Source of the DNA: Rhodobacteraceae bacterium F11138
GTDB taxonomy: Bacteria; Pseudomonadota; Alphaproteobacteria; Rhodobacterales; Rhodobacteraceae
Reading direction: 5' to 3'
Length of the DNA: 64,000 nt
Assembly (NCBI GenBank): GCA_016521575.1
Contig: JAEKDP010000001.1
Span: 415,894-479,893, forward strand
Shown: positions 16,717-25,949 of the stretch, piece after piece
Numbering within the stretch: position 1 is the first letter of the stretch
Layout of the letters: every line of letters starts with the position of its first letter
Program-made: the position numbers and the translations under genes
The notes under the pieces: generated by a model
What the model was told of the DNA's origin: nothing
What the model saw: the letters and a program-made list of their open reading frames with translations, nothing else
Database searches by the model: none

Positions 16717-18006
16717 CTAGAAAAGTTGCGGCACGAGCCACTGCGGCAGGGCCAGGATGATTTGAGGGAACAGAAGTGAAAGACAGGCGACGAGGATCGT
16801 CAGGGCGCAGATCGGCGCCACTGCGACAATGGCGTCGATCAGACGGACCTCGCCGATCTGCGCGGCGATCAGCAGGCAGATGCCATAAGGGGGCGTGATC
16901 AGCCCGACCGAAAGAACGATGGTGCTGAGAACACCCAGGTGCACCGGGTGATAGCCCGCGACAGTGCCAAGCGCCTGGATGATCGGCAGAAAGATAAGCG
17001 TTGCCGAAATCGGGTTCAGGACGGTGCCGACCAGCAGCAGAAAACCGATCAGCAACAGCATGATGCCATACGGGTTCTGTGTCTGCGCGGTAATGAAGGT
17101 CACGACAATTTCCGCCGCGCCCAGATAAGAGATCAACCAGCCAAAGATCCCGGCTCCGGCCACGGTGAACAGGGGCACCGAGAACTCGGTCACGGCTGTC
17201 GCAAGAATACCTGGCATCGCGCGCAGCGGGATGTCCCGATACAGACCAAGTGCAAGAAACAGCGCCCAGCAAACAGCGACGATAGCGCCTTCGGTGGGGG
17301 TGAAGAAGCCCCCGACGATCCCTCCGAGCACCAGAATAGGGATCAAGAGAGGGGCGAACCCCCGCCTTACAGCGCGCACGGTGGCGCGCATTCCGGGAAA
17401 TGGATTGGCCGGATACCCATGTCGCAGGGCCTGTACATAGGTATAGCTCATCATGAACAGGCCGATCAGCACCCCGGGGGTGATACCCGCCAGAAACAGG
17501 GCACCGATCGAGACATTTCCAAACGCGCCATAGACGATCAGGATGATCGAGGGCGGGATGACGACCCCCAGTGTCGAAGAGGCCGCCGTCAGCGCCACCG
17601 CGAAGGCCGGATTGTAACCCGCCTTTTTCATCGCGGGGATCAGGATCGATCCCACGCTTGCCGTATCCGCCGCGGCAGACCCCGACAGGCTGGCAAACAC
17701 CATGGACACGAATACATTGACGTGGCCCAGACCGCCGCGCACATGGCCGACGGTGGCGTCGGCAACACGCAACAGGCGTTCGGTTATGCTGCTGGCGTTC
17801 AGGACCCGGCCCAGGAACATGAAGAATGGCACAGCCAGAAGCGTAAAGCTGTCTATGCCGGAATACATCTGATTGACCACGGATGTCAGCGGCAAACCCT
17901 CGGTCATCATGACGACGAAGGATGACGCGATCAGCGCAAAGGCGATGTTCAGGCGCAACGCGATCAGCAGAAAGAAGGTGCCAAGCAAGAGAACAAGAGG
18001 ATGCAT
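16717..18006 (-). CDS. TRAP transporter large permease (DctM)
   Basis: The 429-residue membrane protein has a dozen or so hydrophobic segments typical of the DctM subunit, which carries solute with sodium. The family segments FMFLGRVLNASSITERL, SGSAAADTASVGSILIPAMKKAGY and TPTEGAIVAV are visible. Its ATG overlaps the dctQ stop by one base (TGATG), so the two subunits are coupled. I set the start at MHPLVLLLG (18006); the longer frame upstream is a shadow of dctQ. Confidence 0.93.
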   Translation of the reverse strand: MHPLVLLLGTFFLLIALRLNIAFALIASSFVVMMTEGLPLTSVVNQMYSGIDSFTLLAVPFFMFLGRVLNASSITERLLRVADATVGHVRGGLGHVNVFVSMVFASLSGSAAADTASVGSILIPAMKKAGYNPAFAVALTAASSTLGVVIPPSIILIVYGAFGNVSIGALFLAGITPGVLIGLFMMSYTYVQALRHGYPANPFPGMRATVRAVRRGFAPLLIPILVLGGIVGGFFTPTEGAIVAVCWALFLALGLYRDIPLRAMPGILATAVTEFSVPLFTVAGAGIFGWLISYLGAAEIVVTFITAQTQNPYGIMLLLIGFLLLVGTVLNPISATLIFLPIIQALGTVAGYHPVHLGVLSTIVLSVGLITPPYGICLLIAAQIGEVRLIDAIVAVAPICALTILVACLSLLFPQIILALPQWLVPQLF

Positions 18007-18491
18007 CACGGCGCTTCGTTTGATGTGGGTTCGTGTGATGTGGGGATCAGTTGATCCACCAGGAACAACGCGATCAGCACGCCAGCCACCGGCATCGGAA
18101 CGAACATCCAGGACCTTGAAATTCCAAGCGTCTGAACCTTGCCCGACCACCGCAGATCCACCAGTTTCCAACCATGGACAACCAGCAGGTAGATGACGAT
18201 CAGTGCGGCGATGACGGCCAGATAATCGCACAGCCGCCTGAAGCCCAACCAGGCTTCGGGCAGCAGGTCGACGATATAGTGAGCATGGCGCTGGTACGCG
18301 ACGGCGGCACCGATGAAGATCAGCCAGGAAAACAGAAGCTGCGCCAGATCGAGCGTCCAGATCAGCGGTATCTTCAACACGCCGCGCGCGACGACCTGGA
18401 CCGCGACTGTGACGATCAGTGCCAGAAACCCGGCCGCCAGCAGGGCGTCAATCAGTCGTGTCAGGCGCGTGATGCAGGCATGGTAACTCAT
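18006..18491 (-). CDS. TRAP transporter small permease (DctQ)
   Basis: This 161-residue protein has four predicted membrane segments and the DctQ features WTLDLAQLLFSWLIFIGAAVAYQRHAH-like (helices 2-3) and RSWMFVPMPVAGVL near the end. It forms the scaffold between DctM and the periplasmic binding protein. The start MSYHACITRL at 18491 is preferred, because the 40 residues ahead of it in the frame are not hydrophobic or conserved. About 150 bp with two hairpins separates it from dctP. Confidence 0.88.
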   Translation of the reverse strand: MSYHACITRLTRLIDALLAAGFLALIVTVAVQVVARGVLKIPLIWTLDLAQLLFSWLIFIGAAVAYQRHAHYIVDLLPEAWLGFRRLCDYLAVIAALIVIYLLVVHGWKLVDLRWSGKVQTLGISRSWMFVPMPVAGVLIALFLVDQLIPTSHEPTSNEAP

Positions 18492-18537
18492 ATCGGACTC
18501 AGTATAGCGGTGACATGCGGCCGTAAGGCGAACCAGA

Positions 18538-18585
18538 CCCCGGATGTCCGGGGCTGGGGTGATTTCAGTGTCCCATGATCGGGAC
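18538..18585 (-). promoter_or_regulatory. two small hairpins in the dctP-dctQ gap
   Basis: CCCCGGATGTCCGGGG (18538-18553) and GTCCC-ATGATC-GGGAC (18570-18585) lie between the binding-protein gene and the permease genes. Neither has a T-tract. They fit mRNA stabilisation or attenuation that favours binding-protein expression. Confidence 0.4.
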
Positions 18586-18639
18586 GGTGTTTTCAGGGGC
18601 CTGGCCGCCAACTTATAGCTGACGACCCGTTTCTGGTGA

Positions 18640-19617
18640 TCAGTTGCCCGTGATCAGCGCGTATTCTTCGGCAAGGTCCATTTCTTCGGCCAAGGCGATC
18701 TGGCTTGGTTTCAGCTTTGCGATGAACAGCGACGTATCCGGGCGAGAGACATTGACGCCATGCTCCTGGGCCAATTGATCGACCAGCGCGCCGTCATATT
18801 CCTTGGCCTTTTCCACGCCATGACGATTGGCCGCCTCGGCGGTTTCCTGCAACAGCATTTTCAGATCATCCGGCAGCTTTTTCCAGGTCACGTCGGACAC
18901 CGAGATGTGATTGGCCTGAACCGTATGCCCGGTCAGGGCCAGGTTGGGCGCGACTTCATACAGCTTGGACCCGGTATAGCCAGCCAGAGAGCTTTCCATC
19001 GCTTCGGCAACGCCGGTCTGCATGGCGGCATACAGTTCACCCCAGGCGACAGTCACCGGCAGCATATCCAAAGCAGCCCAGGTCCGGGCAACCATGGGCG
19101 AGGGCGGTGTGCGCATTTTCAGCCCCTTGAGATCGTCCAGAGAGGTGACGGTGACATCCGCCGTGGCAAGGTTCCGGGTGCCCGACCCGCCAAGGGCCAG
19201 CAGCTTCATCCCGACGCCACGGTCTTGGTAGACGGTTTCGAAATGCTGGTGAACCGCGCTGCCGGGGGCAACGGTATCGGCCATTTCATCGATGCTGCCG
19301 AAAAGGTAGGGCATGTTGAAGATGGCGAATTCAGGTATTTCCTGGGCCGCGTTGCTGGTGGTCGAAATCATGACGTCAATCGTCCCGAGCGCCATTTCGC
19401 TCAGCACCGCGGGGTCCTGACCCAACTGGCCCGCATCGAAAATCTTGACCGCGATACGGCCATCGCTTTTCTCTTCAAGCTCGGATTTCATGAAGCTCGC
19501 CATGTCATTGTAGGGATGAGGCGATTTGACCAGAGTGTGCACCCGGAGCGTGACATCCGCAGCATGCGCCGGAAGCATCAAGGCGATAAAAGTGAGTATG
19601 GCGAGTATGTGTTTCAT
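18640..19617 (-). CDS. TRAP transporter substrate-binding protein (DctP)
   Basis: The 325-residue protein has a signal peptide (MKHILAILTFIALMLPAHAA) and the DctP fold. Recognisable segments are FDAGQLGQDPAVLSEMALG, the ligand-carboxylate Arg region GLKMRTPPSP and the helix near WGELYAAMQTGVAEAMESS. Such proteins usually bind small carboxylates or amino-acid derivatives. The start at 19617 gives a proper signal; the longer frame does not. It lies 96 bp after the lysR stop, a gap that may hold the promoter for the TRAP-lyase-dehydrogenase genes. Confidence 0.92.
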   Translation of the reverse strand: MKHILAILTFIALMLPAHAADVTLRVHTLVKSPHPYNDMASFMKSELEEKSDGRIAVKIFDAGQLGQDPAVLSEMALGTIDVMISTTSNAAQEIPEFAIFNMPYLFGSIDEMADTVAPGSAVHQHFETVYQDRGVGMKLLALGGSGTRNLATADVTVTSLDDLKGLKMRTPPSPMVARTWAALDMLPVTVAWGELYAAMQTGVAEAMESSLAGYTGSKLYEVAPNLALTGHTVQANHISVSDVTWKKLPDDLKMLLQETAEAANRHGVEKAKEYDGALVDQLAQEHGVNVSRPDTSLFIAKLKPSQIALAEEMDLAEEYALITGN

Positions 19618-19713
19618 GTACTTTCCCCTGACTTGCTTATCCCGATTGAACGAAACCCAGGTCATAAACACAAATACAAATACCTGTCGCTTACATGACT
19701 AAAACTTATGGCG

Positions 19714-20619
19714 TCAGGCGCTCAGAAAATGCGTGTCCGGGATCGAATCCAGCGTCTCGATTATATTCTGTGCAAAGGCTTCGGCGGCGCGGGACAGTTT
19801 CACGCCTCCGGGCTTTATCAGGTGGAAATCGAATGGGATTTTCGGCTCGAAAGGGATGGCGACAAGAACATCGCCAAATACCCTGACGGTCATCGGATCC
19901 ACGATTGAAATGCCAAGGCCGGCGGCGGCCAGGCTGCAGGCGGCATAAGAGGGCTGGCTTTCGATCGTGACGTCGGTGCGGACATTCGCATCGGCAAAGG
20001 CGCGGGTCACATAGTTGGCGGTCAGGGTATGATGCGCCAACGCGACCATCTTTTCGTCCTGCAGGTCGTTTGGCGTGACCAACGCGCGCCTGGCCAACGG
20101 ATGATCGGGCGTAACCACGCAGACGCAATAAGTACGATATGACCCGACAACATCGATATCCCTGCGCCGGCCATGTGTCTGGGTAATGCCCAATTCCACC
20201 TGCCGCGATGACACCAGATCGACGATACGCGCCGATGTATGGACGTTGTGGGTCACGCGGATTCCTTCATGACGTGATAGAAACCCCTTTAGCGCCCGGG
20301 GCAGAATTTCAAAGCTGACCATGGGCATGGTGGCGATATACAGGCTGGCACGCCTGAGTTCCTTGATCTCACGGGCGATTTCGGCAAGCCGTTCAAGGCC
20401 GAAATACATATGATCGACTTCGCGCTCGAACTCGATGGCTTCGGCTGTCGGAGTGATCTTGCCGCCTTCACGCACCAGCAACGGAAATCCCAGGCTTCTT
20501 TCCAGTTCCGCAACCAGACGGCTGACGGCCGGTTGCGAAACATTGAGAGCCTGCGCCGCGACGGTTATCGAACCGTGTCGCATCACCTGCCGAAAGGCTT
20601 GAATCTGCCGTTGGTTCAT
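19714..20619 (-). CDS. LysR-family transcriptional regulator
   Basis: This 301-residue regulator has an N-terminal winged helix (GSITVAAQALNVSQPAVSRLVAELE) and a periplasmic-binding-like effector domain. LysR genes are usually divergent from their target. Here the gene is co-directional and overlaps the end of the upstream dppF-type gene by four bases (ATGA), so it is made as part of the ABC operon. It may control that operon, the TRAP genes just downstream, or both. Confidence 0.92.
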   Translation of the reverse strand: MNQRQIQAFRQVMRHGSITVAAQALNVSQPAVSRLVAELERSLGFPLLVREGGKITPTAEAIEFEREVDHMYFGLERLAEIAREIKELRRASLYIATMPMVSFEILPRALKGFLSRHEGIRVTHNVHTSARIVDLVSSRQVELGITQTHGRRRDIDVVGSYRTYCVCVVTPDHPLARRALVTPNDLQDEKMVALAHHTLTANYVTRAFADANVRTDVTIESQPSYAACSLAAAGLGISIVDPMTVRVFGDVLVAIPFEPKIPFDFHLIKPGGVKLSRAAEAFAQNIIETLDSIPDTHFLSA

Positions 20620-21641
20620 CCGCTTTCTCTTAAGGCGTGTGGGTCTGATCGGGTCAGGGGTGTATTACCGCTGTCCACCCCCAGTGGGAAGTGGCAGGCG
20701 CAAAGCCCCCCCTTTCTGAGGTCGACAAGTTCGGGCGATATCTCGCGACAGGTCCCGGTCGCCGCTTCGCAGCGCGGATGAAAGGCGCAGCCCGTGGGTG
20801 GATCAAGCGGGCTGGGCGGGTTTCCTTTCAACCGTGTCGTCGGAAGTCCCGCATCATCATCCGGCGAAAAAACCGATTGTTGCAAGGCCATGGTATAGTG
20901 ATGGCCCGGCGCCGAGAACACATCGGCCGTTGGGCCGGTTTCGACGATCTGGCCCAGATACATGACAAACATCCGGTCCGTCATGTATTCGACGACTGCC
21001 AGATCGTGCGAAATGAACAGCATCGCGACACCGGTGTCGCGCCGCAGGTCCATCAACAGGTTCAGAATCTGCGCCTGGACCGAAACATCCAGCGCCGAGG
21101 TCGGTTCGTCACAGATCAGCAATTCAGGTTCGATGATAAGTGCGCGGGCAATGGCGACCCGCTGACGCTGGCCGCCGGACAGTTCGCCGGGCACTGCGTC
21201 AAGCAACCGTGCGGGCAAACCCACCTGGTCCGCCAGCCGGGCCACCCGGCGCATGCGCTCATCCGCCGGGCAGATCTGGTGCACCTTCAGTGGCAGGGCG
21301 ATAATATCGCGAATGATCATGCTGGGGTTGAGCGACCCGTAGGGATCCTGAAATACCGGCTGGATACGCCGCGCGCGGGCGCGTTTGTCGGCCTGGGTCA
21401 CGGGGACTCCGTCGACTTCCACCGTGCCGGATACCGGCTGTTCCAACCCCAGAAGAATGCGGGCCAATGTCGATTTTCCGCATCCTGATTCCCCCACCAG
21501 ACCGACGATTTCGCCCCGGTTTATGGTCAGATCGATACCTTTCAACGCGTGCAGCTCCCGGGCGCCGCTCAGCAGGCCCGATTTGACTCTGTAGCTTTGC
21601 ACCAGCCCTTTGGCGCGCAGCAGCGGTTTGGACATGGTCAT
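20616..21641 (-). CDS. oligopeptide ABC transporter ATP-binding protein (DppF type), importer B
   Basis: The 341-residue ATPase has Walker A GESGCGKSTL, signature LSGGQRQRVA, Walker B LLICDEPTSALD and the C-terminal oligopeptide-transporter extension with PPTGCAFHPRC. It pairs with the DppD-type gene to power importer B. The start MTMSKPLL at 21641 overlaps the preceding stop by four bases; the longer open frame is not conserved. Substrate class is peptides or peptide-like amides; identity unknown. Confidence 0.93.
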   Translation of the reverse strand: MTMSKPLLRAKGLVQSYRVKSGLLSGARELHALKGIDLTINRGEIVGLVGESGCGKSTLARILLGLEQPVSGTVEVDGVPVTQADKRARARRIQPVFQDPYGSLNPSMIIRDIIALPLKVHQICPADERMRRVARLADQVGLPARLLDAVPGELSGGQRQRVAIARALIIEPELLICDEPTSALDVSVQAQILNLLMDLRRDTGVAMLFISHDLAVVEYMTDRMFVMYLGQIVETGPTADVFSAPGHHYTMALQQSVFSPDDDAGLPTTRLKGNPPSPLDPPTGCAFHPRCEAATGTCREISPELVDLRKGGLCACHFPLGVDSGNTPLTRSDPHALRESG

Positions 21642-22630
21642 GCGCTGTTTCCTGCGATGGATGAAATCTCGGTGTTGTGGCACAGGGCGCTGTGATGCCC
21701 TGCGCCGCTGCGAACGGGGGGCGCTTGGCTGGCGCAGATCGGCAGCTTGCGTTCGCAACGCCCGCGAAACGGACACAGCGGATCGGCTTGATAAAACGAC
21801 GGTACGGTGCCGGGTATCGTTCCCAGCCGGGACTGCAGCCCGTTCACTCCGGGCCTTGGGACGCTGCGCAACAGCCCCTGCGTATAGGGGTGCGAGGCAC
21901 AGCCCAGAACGGCATCGCGCGTGCCGCTTTCGACAACGCGCCCGGCGTACATGACGTTGATATGATCACCGATCCGCGACACAACGCCCAGATCATGCGT
22001 GATGAATATCATGCCCATGCCCAGTTCTTCACGCAGCTCGGCCAGCAGGACGAGGATCTGCGCCTGGGTCGTGACATCCAGCGCGGTCGTCGGTTCGTCG
22101 CAAATGATCAGCTCGGGTTCGCACATCAGCGCCATCGCGATCAGCACCCGCTGCCTGAGACCACCGGATAACTCGTGGGGATATTGGTCAAGCCGGTTGC
22201 GGGCATTGGAAATCCCCACTCTTTCAAGCAGATAAATCGCACGTTCGCGGGCCTGTGCACGGTTTCCCCCCTTGTGCCGGCGATAGACGCCACACAGCTG
22301 GTCGCGAATGGTGAACGTCGGGTTCAGGGCGGTCATCGGCTCCTGGAAGATCATGGAAACCCGATTGCCGCGAATGTTCGAAAGGGTGGATTGCCCGGCG
22401 TTCAGAAGGCTGACGCCGTCCAGCTTCATTTCATCGGCGCTCCATTCCGCCGAAGGGGGCAAAAGACCCAGCATGGCGAGCGCGGCCATGGATTTCCCGC
22501 ACCCGCTTTCACCGACCAGACACAGGGTTTGCCCGCGTTCGACGGAAATATCCACACCGCGCACCGCGCGCAGCCGTCCCGCATCGGTTCGCAGGTTGAC
22601 CCGCAGGTTCTTGACAGAAAGCAGTGTCAT
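21638..22630 (-). CDS. oligopeptide ABC transporter ATP-binding protein (DppD type), importer B
   Basis: This 330-residue ATPase shows Walker A GESGCGKSMAA, signature LSGGLRQRVL, Walker [13 protein letters not shown] and the Cys-rich C-terminal extension (CPFRGRCERKLPICASQ), which in DppD/OppD-type ATPases can bind an iron-sulfur cluster. The last Walker A position is Met where Thr or Ser follows in most, which is tolerated. One base separates it from the upstream permease gene and it overlaps dppF by four bases. Confidence 0.93.
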   Translation of the reverse strand: MTLLSVKNLRVNLRTDAGRLRAVRGVDISVERGQTLCLVGESGCGKSMAALAMLGLLPPSAEWSADEMKLDGVSLLNAGQSTLSNIRGNRVSMIFQEPMTALNPTFTIRDQLCGVYRRHKGGNRAQARERAIYLLERVGISNARNRLDQYPHELSGGLRQRVLIAMALMCEPELIICDEPTTALDVTTQAQILVLLAELREELGMGMIFITHDLGVVSRIGDHINVMYAGRVVESGTRDAVLGCASHPYTQGLLRSVPRPGVNGLQSRLGTIPGTVPSFYQADPLCPFRGRCERKLPICASQAPPVRSGAGHHSALCHNTEISSIAGNSA

Positions 22631-22631
22631 C

Positions 22632-23531
22632 TTATTTGCCTCGCGCCGTTACATCGCGCAACCCGTCACCCAGAAGGTTGATCGCAAGTGTGAGAATGAA
22701 CAGGCAGACGCCGGGCAGGGTTATGATCCACGGGCTGAAGAACATGAAGGTCTTGGCCTCTGACAGCATCAACCCCCAGGAAGGCAAAGGGGCCTGAACG
22801 CCCAGCCCGAGAAAGGACAGCGCAGCCTCAAGCAGGATGGCATGGGCAAGCTCCACAGTGGCCACCACGATCACCGGTGCGCGGATATTGGGCAGGATCT
22901 CGCGGATCAGGATATGTGACAGGGAACACCCGATGGCCTGGGCCGACCGTATGTATTCCAGTGATCGCACCTGAAGCGTGGCGGTGCGCGTCACAACCGC
23001 AAACTGATCCCACAACAAAAGGCCGATGACCGCGATCACGATCTTCAGCGAAGCGCCTGCCACCGCGACGACGGCCAGAGCGATCAATATGATCGGCATC
23101 GACAGACGCACGGTGATGATGGTTGAAATAACAGCATCGACCTTGCCGCCGAAATATCCCGCGAGCAGTCCCAGGGTACAGCCGATCAGACCGGAAATGA
23201 GAATGGCGCCAAAGCCGATTCCCATGGAGATCCTCGCCCCATAGATCAGGCGGCTCAGATAATCCCGGCCCAGCTGATCCGTTCCCAGAAGATGTTCCGG
23301 GCTTGCGGTGTCATGCCAGAACGGCGGTGCCAGGCGCAGCGACAGATTCTGGGCAAACGGGTCATAGGGGGCCAGCAGCGGTGCGAACACGGCGACGAAG
23401 GCCACAAGCAGCACCACCGTCAGCCCGAAAATCAGCCCGCGGTGTGCAAGGACGGCACGTCGCCGCGCTTTCTTGCGCAAGGTTCTGAGATGCTCGGCCT
23501 CGGTCTGGCCGGAAAGAGGTATATCGCTCAT
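22632..23531 (-). CDS. oligopeptide ABC transporter permease (DppC type), importer B
   Basis: The 299-residue permease has one N-terminal helix (LIFGLTVVLLVAFVAVFAPLL), an OppC_N-type segment and five more helices. The EAA loop is RSAQAIGCSLSHILIREILP. It forms the translocation pore with the DppB-type partner. Start overlaps the dppB stop by four bases. Confidence 0.93.
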   Translation of the reverse strand: MSDIPLSGQTEAEHLRTLRKKARRRAVLAHRGLIFGLTVVLLVAFVAVFAPLLAPYDPFAQNLSLRLAPPFWHDTASPEHLLGTDQLGRDYLSRLIYGARISMGIGFGAILISGLIGCTLGLLAGYFGGKVDAVISTIITVRLSMPIILIALAVVAVAGASLKIVIAVIGLLLWDQFAVVTRTATLQVRSLEYIRSAQAIGCSLSHILIREILPNIRAPVIVVATVELAHAILLEAALSFLGLGVQAPLPSWGLMLSEAKTFMFFSPWIITLPGVCLFILTLAINLLGDGLRDVTARGK

Positions 23532-24448
23532 CGGTTAATCCGGATCCTTGGGTCCATCAGAGAATTCAACAGATCGGCTGCAAGGGTAAGCACGACGTAG
23601 ATCATCGAAATGATCAGAACGATGGCTTGTATGACGGGCATGTCCGCGCGGCTCATAGATTGCCATGCCAGATAGCCGATGCCGTTGATCGCAAAGATCG
23701 ATTCAATGACGATGGAACCGCCCAGCATGAAGCCGAACTGAACAGCGATCAGCGAGATGACCGGCAGGATCGCGTTGCGCAGGCCGTATTTGAACAGGAT
23801 GGTGCGCCGACGGACCCCCATGGCACGCGCAGTCCGGATATAATCCGAGCGCAGGACTTCGACCATCCCGGCCCGCACGAGACGCATCAGGGCCGGCATG
23901 GCATAGGACCCCAGCGCAATCGCCGGCATGATGAAATGGACGAAACTTGTACTGCCCGAAATCGGCAACCATTGCAGATAGATTCCAAACAGCAGGATCA
24001 GCAGAAGCCCGGCCCAGAAGTTCGGGATTGCCTGTCCGCAGACCGCAATGAACAACGCCGCCCGGTCGACAAGCGTGTTGGGCTTGAGCGCCGCGATCAC
24101 ACCCAGAGGAATGGCGACGATCATCGCAAAGCCGATGGACAGAACCGCCAGCAGCGCGGTGTCGGGGAACCGTTCGGCCAGCAGTTCGGAAACGGGTCGG
24201 CCGGACAGATAGGATTGACCCAGATCGCCCTGCAAGAGGCGCCCCATATAATCGAAATACTGCAACATGAGAGGCCGGTCGAAACCGTACCGCTGGCGGA
24301 TGGCTTCGATATCTTCCGCCGTGGCGCTGTCACCGGACAGGCCAAGCGCCGGATCAATCGCCACATGGGACAGAATGAAGGTGATCACAGAGATGATCAG
24401 GATCACCAGCACCCCAAGCCCCAGACGTTTCAGGGTGAATTCAAGCAT
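23528..24448 (-). CDS. oligopeptide ABC transporter permease (DppB type), importer B
   Basis: The 306-residue permease begins MLEFTLKRLGLGVLVIL, the family's usual N-terminal helix. It contains the loop RTARAMGVRRRTILFKYGLR, which contacts the ATPases. I set the start at 24448, because the family N-terminus begins there. It overlaps the M81-peptidase stop by eight bases. No binding-protein gene precedes importer B; the candidate partners are the binding proteins at 32878 and 35956. Confidence 0.93.
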   Translation of the reverse strand: MLEFTLKRLGLGVLVILIISVITFILSHVAIDPALGLSGDSATAEDIEAIRQRYGFDRPLMLQYFDYMGRLLQGDLGQSYLSGRPVSELLAERFPDTALLAVLSIGFAMIVAIPLGVIAALKPNTLVDRAALFIAVCGQAIPNFWAGLLLILLFGIYLQWLPISGSTSFVHFIMPAIALGSYAMPALMRLVRAGMVEVLRSDYIRTARAMGVRRRTILFKYGLRNAILPVISLIAVQFGFMLGGSIVIESIFAINGIGYLAWQSMSRADMPVIQAIVLIISMIYVVLTLAADLLNSLMDPRIRINR

Positions 24449-25949
24449 GTTCGTTCTCCGTAGCAGCCCCGGCGACACGGCGGATGGCGTGCCGGTAGCC
24501 AAGTGTGTCAAGCCGGGCGGTCACCGGTCCCGGTGCGAGGGCCGGAATGACAGCGTCGGCCATGTCCTGATAGGCACCGCGAAAATGCACCGAGCTTTTC
24601 ACCACCAGAATCGGCAACCGGGCCGGGTCCAGTCCCAGATGGTGCAACAGGGCAGGTTCCGAGGCTTGCATCTTTCGCGACGCGACAATGACCAGAACGC
24701 CATTCTTTTCCAGCAGGGCAACAGGCCCAAGGTCGATCTGATTGCCGTGATACATCGGCCCCACGCCGACAAAGCGCCCATCCCCGAGGGCACCAACGCG
24801 AAACGGGCCTGAAACCGGCGCGCCGTATTCGGGCGTCAGCTGTCCCCCCAGGCTGATGTCCAGACTCTGTCCGGTCCCGGCCTCATGGGCGGCCCGGGCC
24901 GCGTCGGGCTGGGCGATATGCACCAGAACCGCACCTGACGCGTTCGCCTCAAGCAATGCGCGCAGCATCCCGGCCGTGTCGCCGGTGCCGCCGCCGCCGG
25001 GATTGTCCTGCGTATCGGCAATCACCACGGGGCCGGTGGGGTCTGTCTCAAGCCGGGCCAGGGCATCCGCGATTGCATCTTTCGCCGTCGGCAGCGCCCG
25101 CCCAAAGGCATGTTCGGACTCCAGCCATGCGGATTCAAGCCGATCCGCCGCCTGGGCCAGCCCGTCGCGGTTTTCTCCGTACAGGATCAGCGATGGTCCG
25201 GTATCGCTGATATCCGCCAGCGGAAACCCGAAACACTGGGAAATGCTGTCAACTCCCTCTGTTCGTGCAAGATCGTGCCTCAGGTCGGCAAGGCTGCGCA
25301 TCGGGTCTGTCAGCGTGCATTGTGTGTCCAGAGGCACCAGAAACGGGATCGGTCGGAACAGTTTCTGCGGCCGCGCGCCCGAGGCAATCATCGCGACAAG
25401 CTGCTCCATGGCGCGTCCGCCGGTTTCGGCCATGTCGACATGCGGATAGGTGCGATAGGCGTCCAGCAACGTGGCATGGTCCACCATTGCCCTGGACACA
25501 TTGGCATGGGGGTCCAGGCTGCAGACGATGGGAAACGGATCTGGCGCGATCTGCCGAAGCCGGCGCAGCAGTTCGCCTTCTGCATCGGGATGGCGGCTGG
25601 TGACCATCGCACCGTGCAGGTCCAGATACAGCCCGTCCAGCGCGCCCGCAGCGACCAGCTTGGCAAAACCGCTTTCGATATCGCCTGCAATACGTTCGAA
25701 CGCGCTGTCGTCGACGGGTCCCGAGGGCAGGGCTATGCACCACAACAGGGGTTCGATCCGGCAGCCATGCGCCCGGGCAACCCGCAAGGCTCCGGACATC
25801 GGTGCCGCCGAATCCGGCAGAGTGTCCAACACGGCGTTTCCGCGCGAAAACCGAGGCCAGCCTCCAGGTGCCTGAAACGCGTCGAAATCGGCGTGACCCG
25901 CAACAAAGCTGTTGGTTTCGTGTTGAAATCCGGCAACTGCTATTTTCAT
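24441..25949 (-). CDS. M81-family metallopeptidase (MlrC-like)
   Basis: This 502-residue protein matches the M81 family, founded on MlrC of microcystin degradation, with an N-terminal half containing GFQHETNSF, YLDLHGAMV, SLDPHANVS and YPHVDMAETG and a C-terminal MlrC domain with ADTQDNPGGGG. Those His/Asp residues are the likely zinc ligands. MlrC hydrolyses a short linear peptide after ring opening, but most M81 members sit near peptide ABC importers and have other, unknown substrates. It is wedged between the amidase (four-base overlap) and importer B, so it probably acts on an imported amide or peptide. Confidence 0.88.
   Translation of the reverse strand: MKIAVAGFQHETNSFVAGHADFDAFQAPGGWPRFSRGNAVLDTLPDSAAPMSGALRVARAHGCRIEPLLWCIALPSGPVDDSAFERIAGDIESGFAKLVAAGALDGLYLDLHGAMVTSRHPDAEGELLRRLRQIAPDPFPIVCSLDPHANVSRAMVDHATLLDAYRTYPHVDMAETGGRAMEQLVAMIASGARPQKLFRPIPFLVPLDTQCTLTDPMRSLADLRHDLARTEGVDSISQCFGFPLADISDTGPSLILYGENRDGLAQAADRLESAWLESEHAFGRALPTAKDAIADALARLETDPTGPVVIADTQDNPGGGGTGDTAGMLRALLEANASGAVLVHIAQPDAARAAHEAGTGQSLDISLGGQLTPEYGAPVSGPFRVGALGDGRFVGVGPMYHGNQIDLGPVALLEKNGVLVIVASRKMQASEPALLHHLGLDPARLPILVVKSSVHFRGAYQDMADAVIPALAPGPVTARLDTLGYRHAIRRVAGAATENEHA

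Noticed and set aside
24441-25949. Microcystin-degradation cluster based on the MlrC-like M81 gene
   Set aside because: No MlrA, MlrB or MlrD is seen; M81 proteins are common next to peptide importers in bacteria that do not degrade microcystin.
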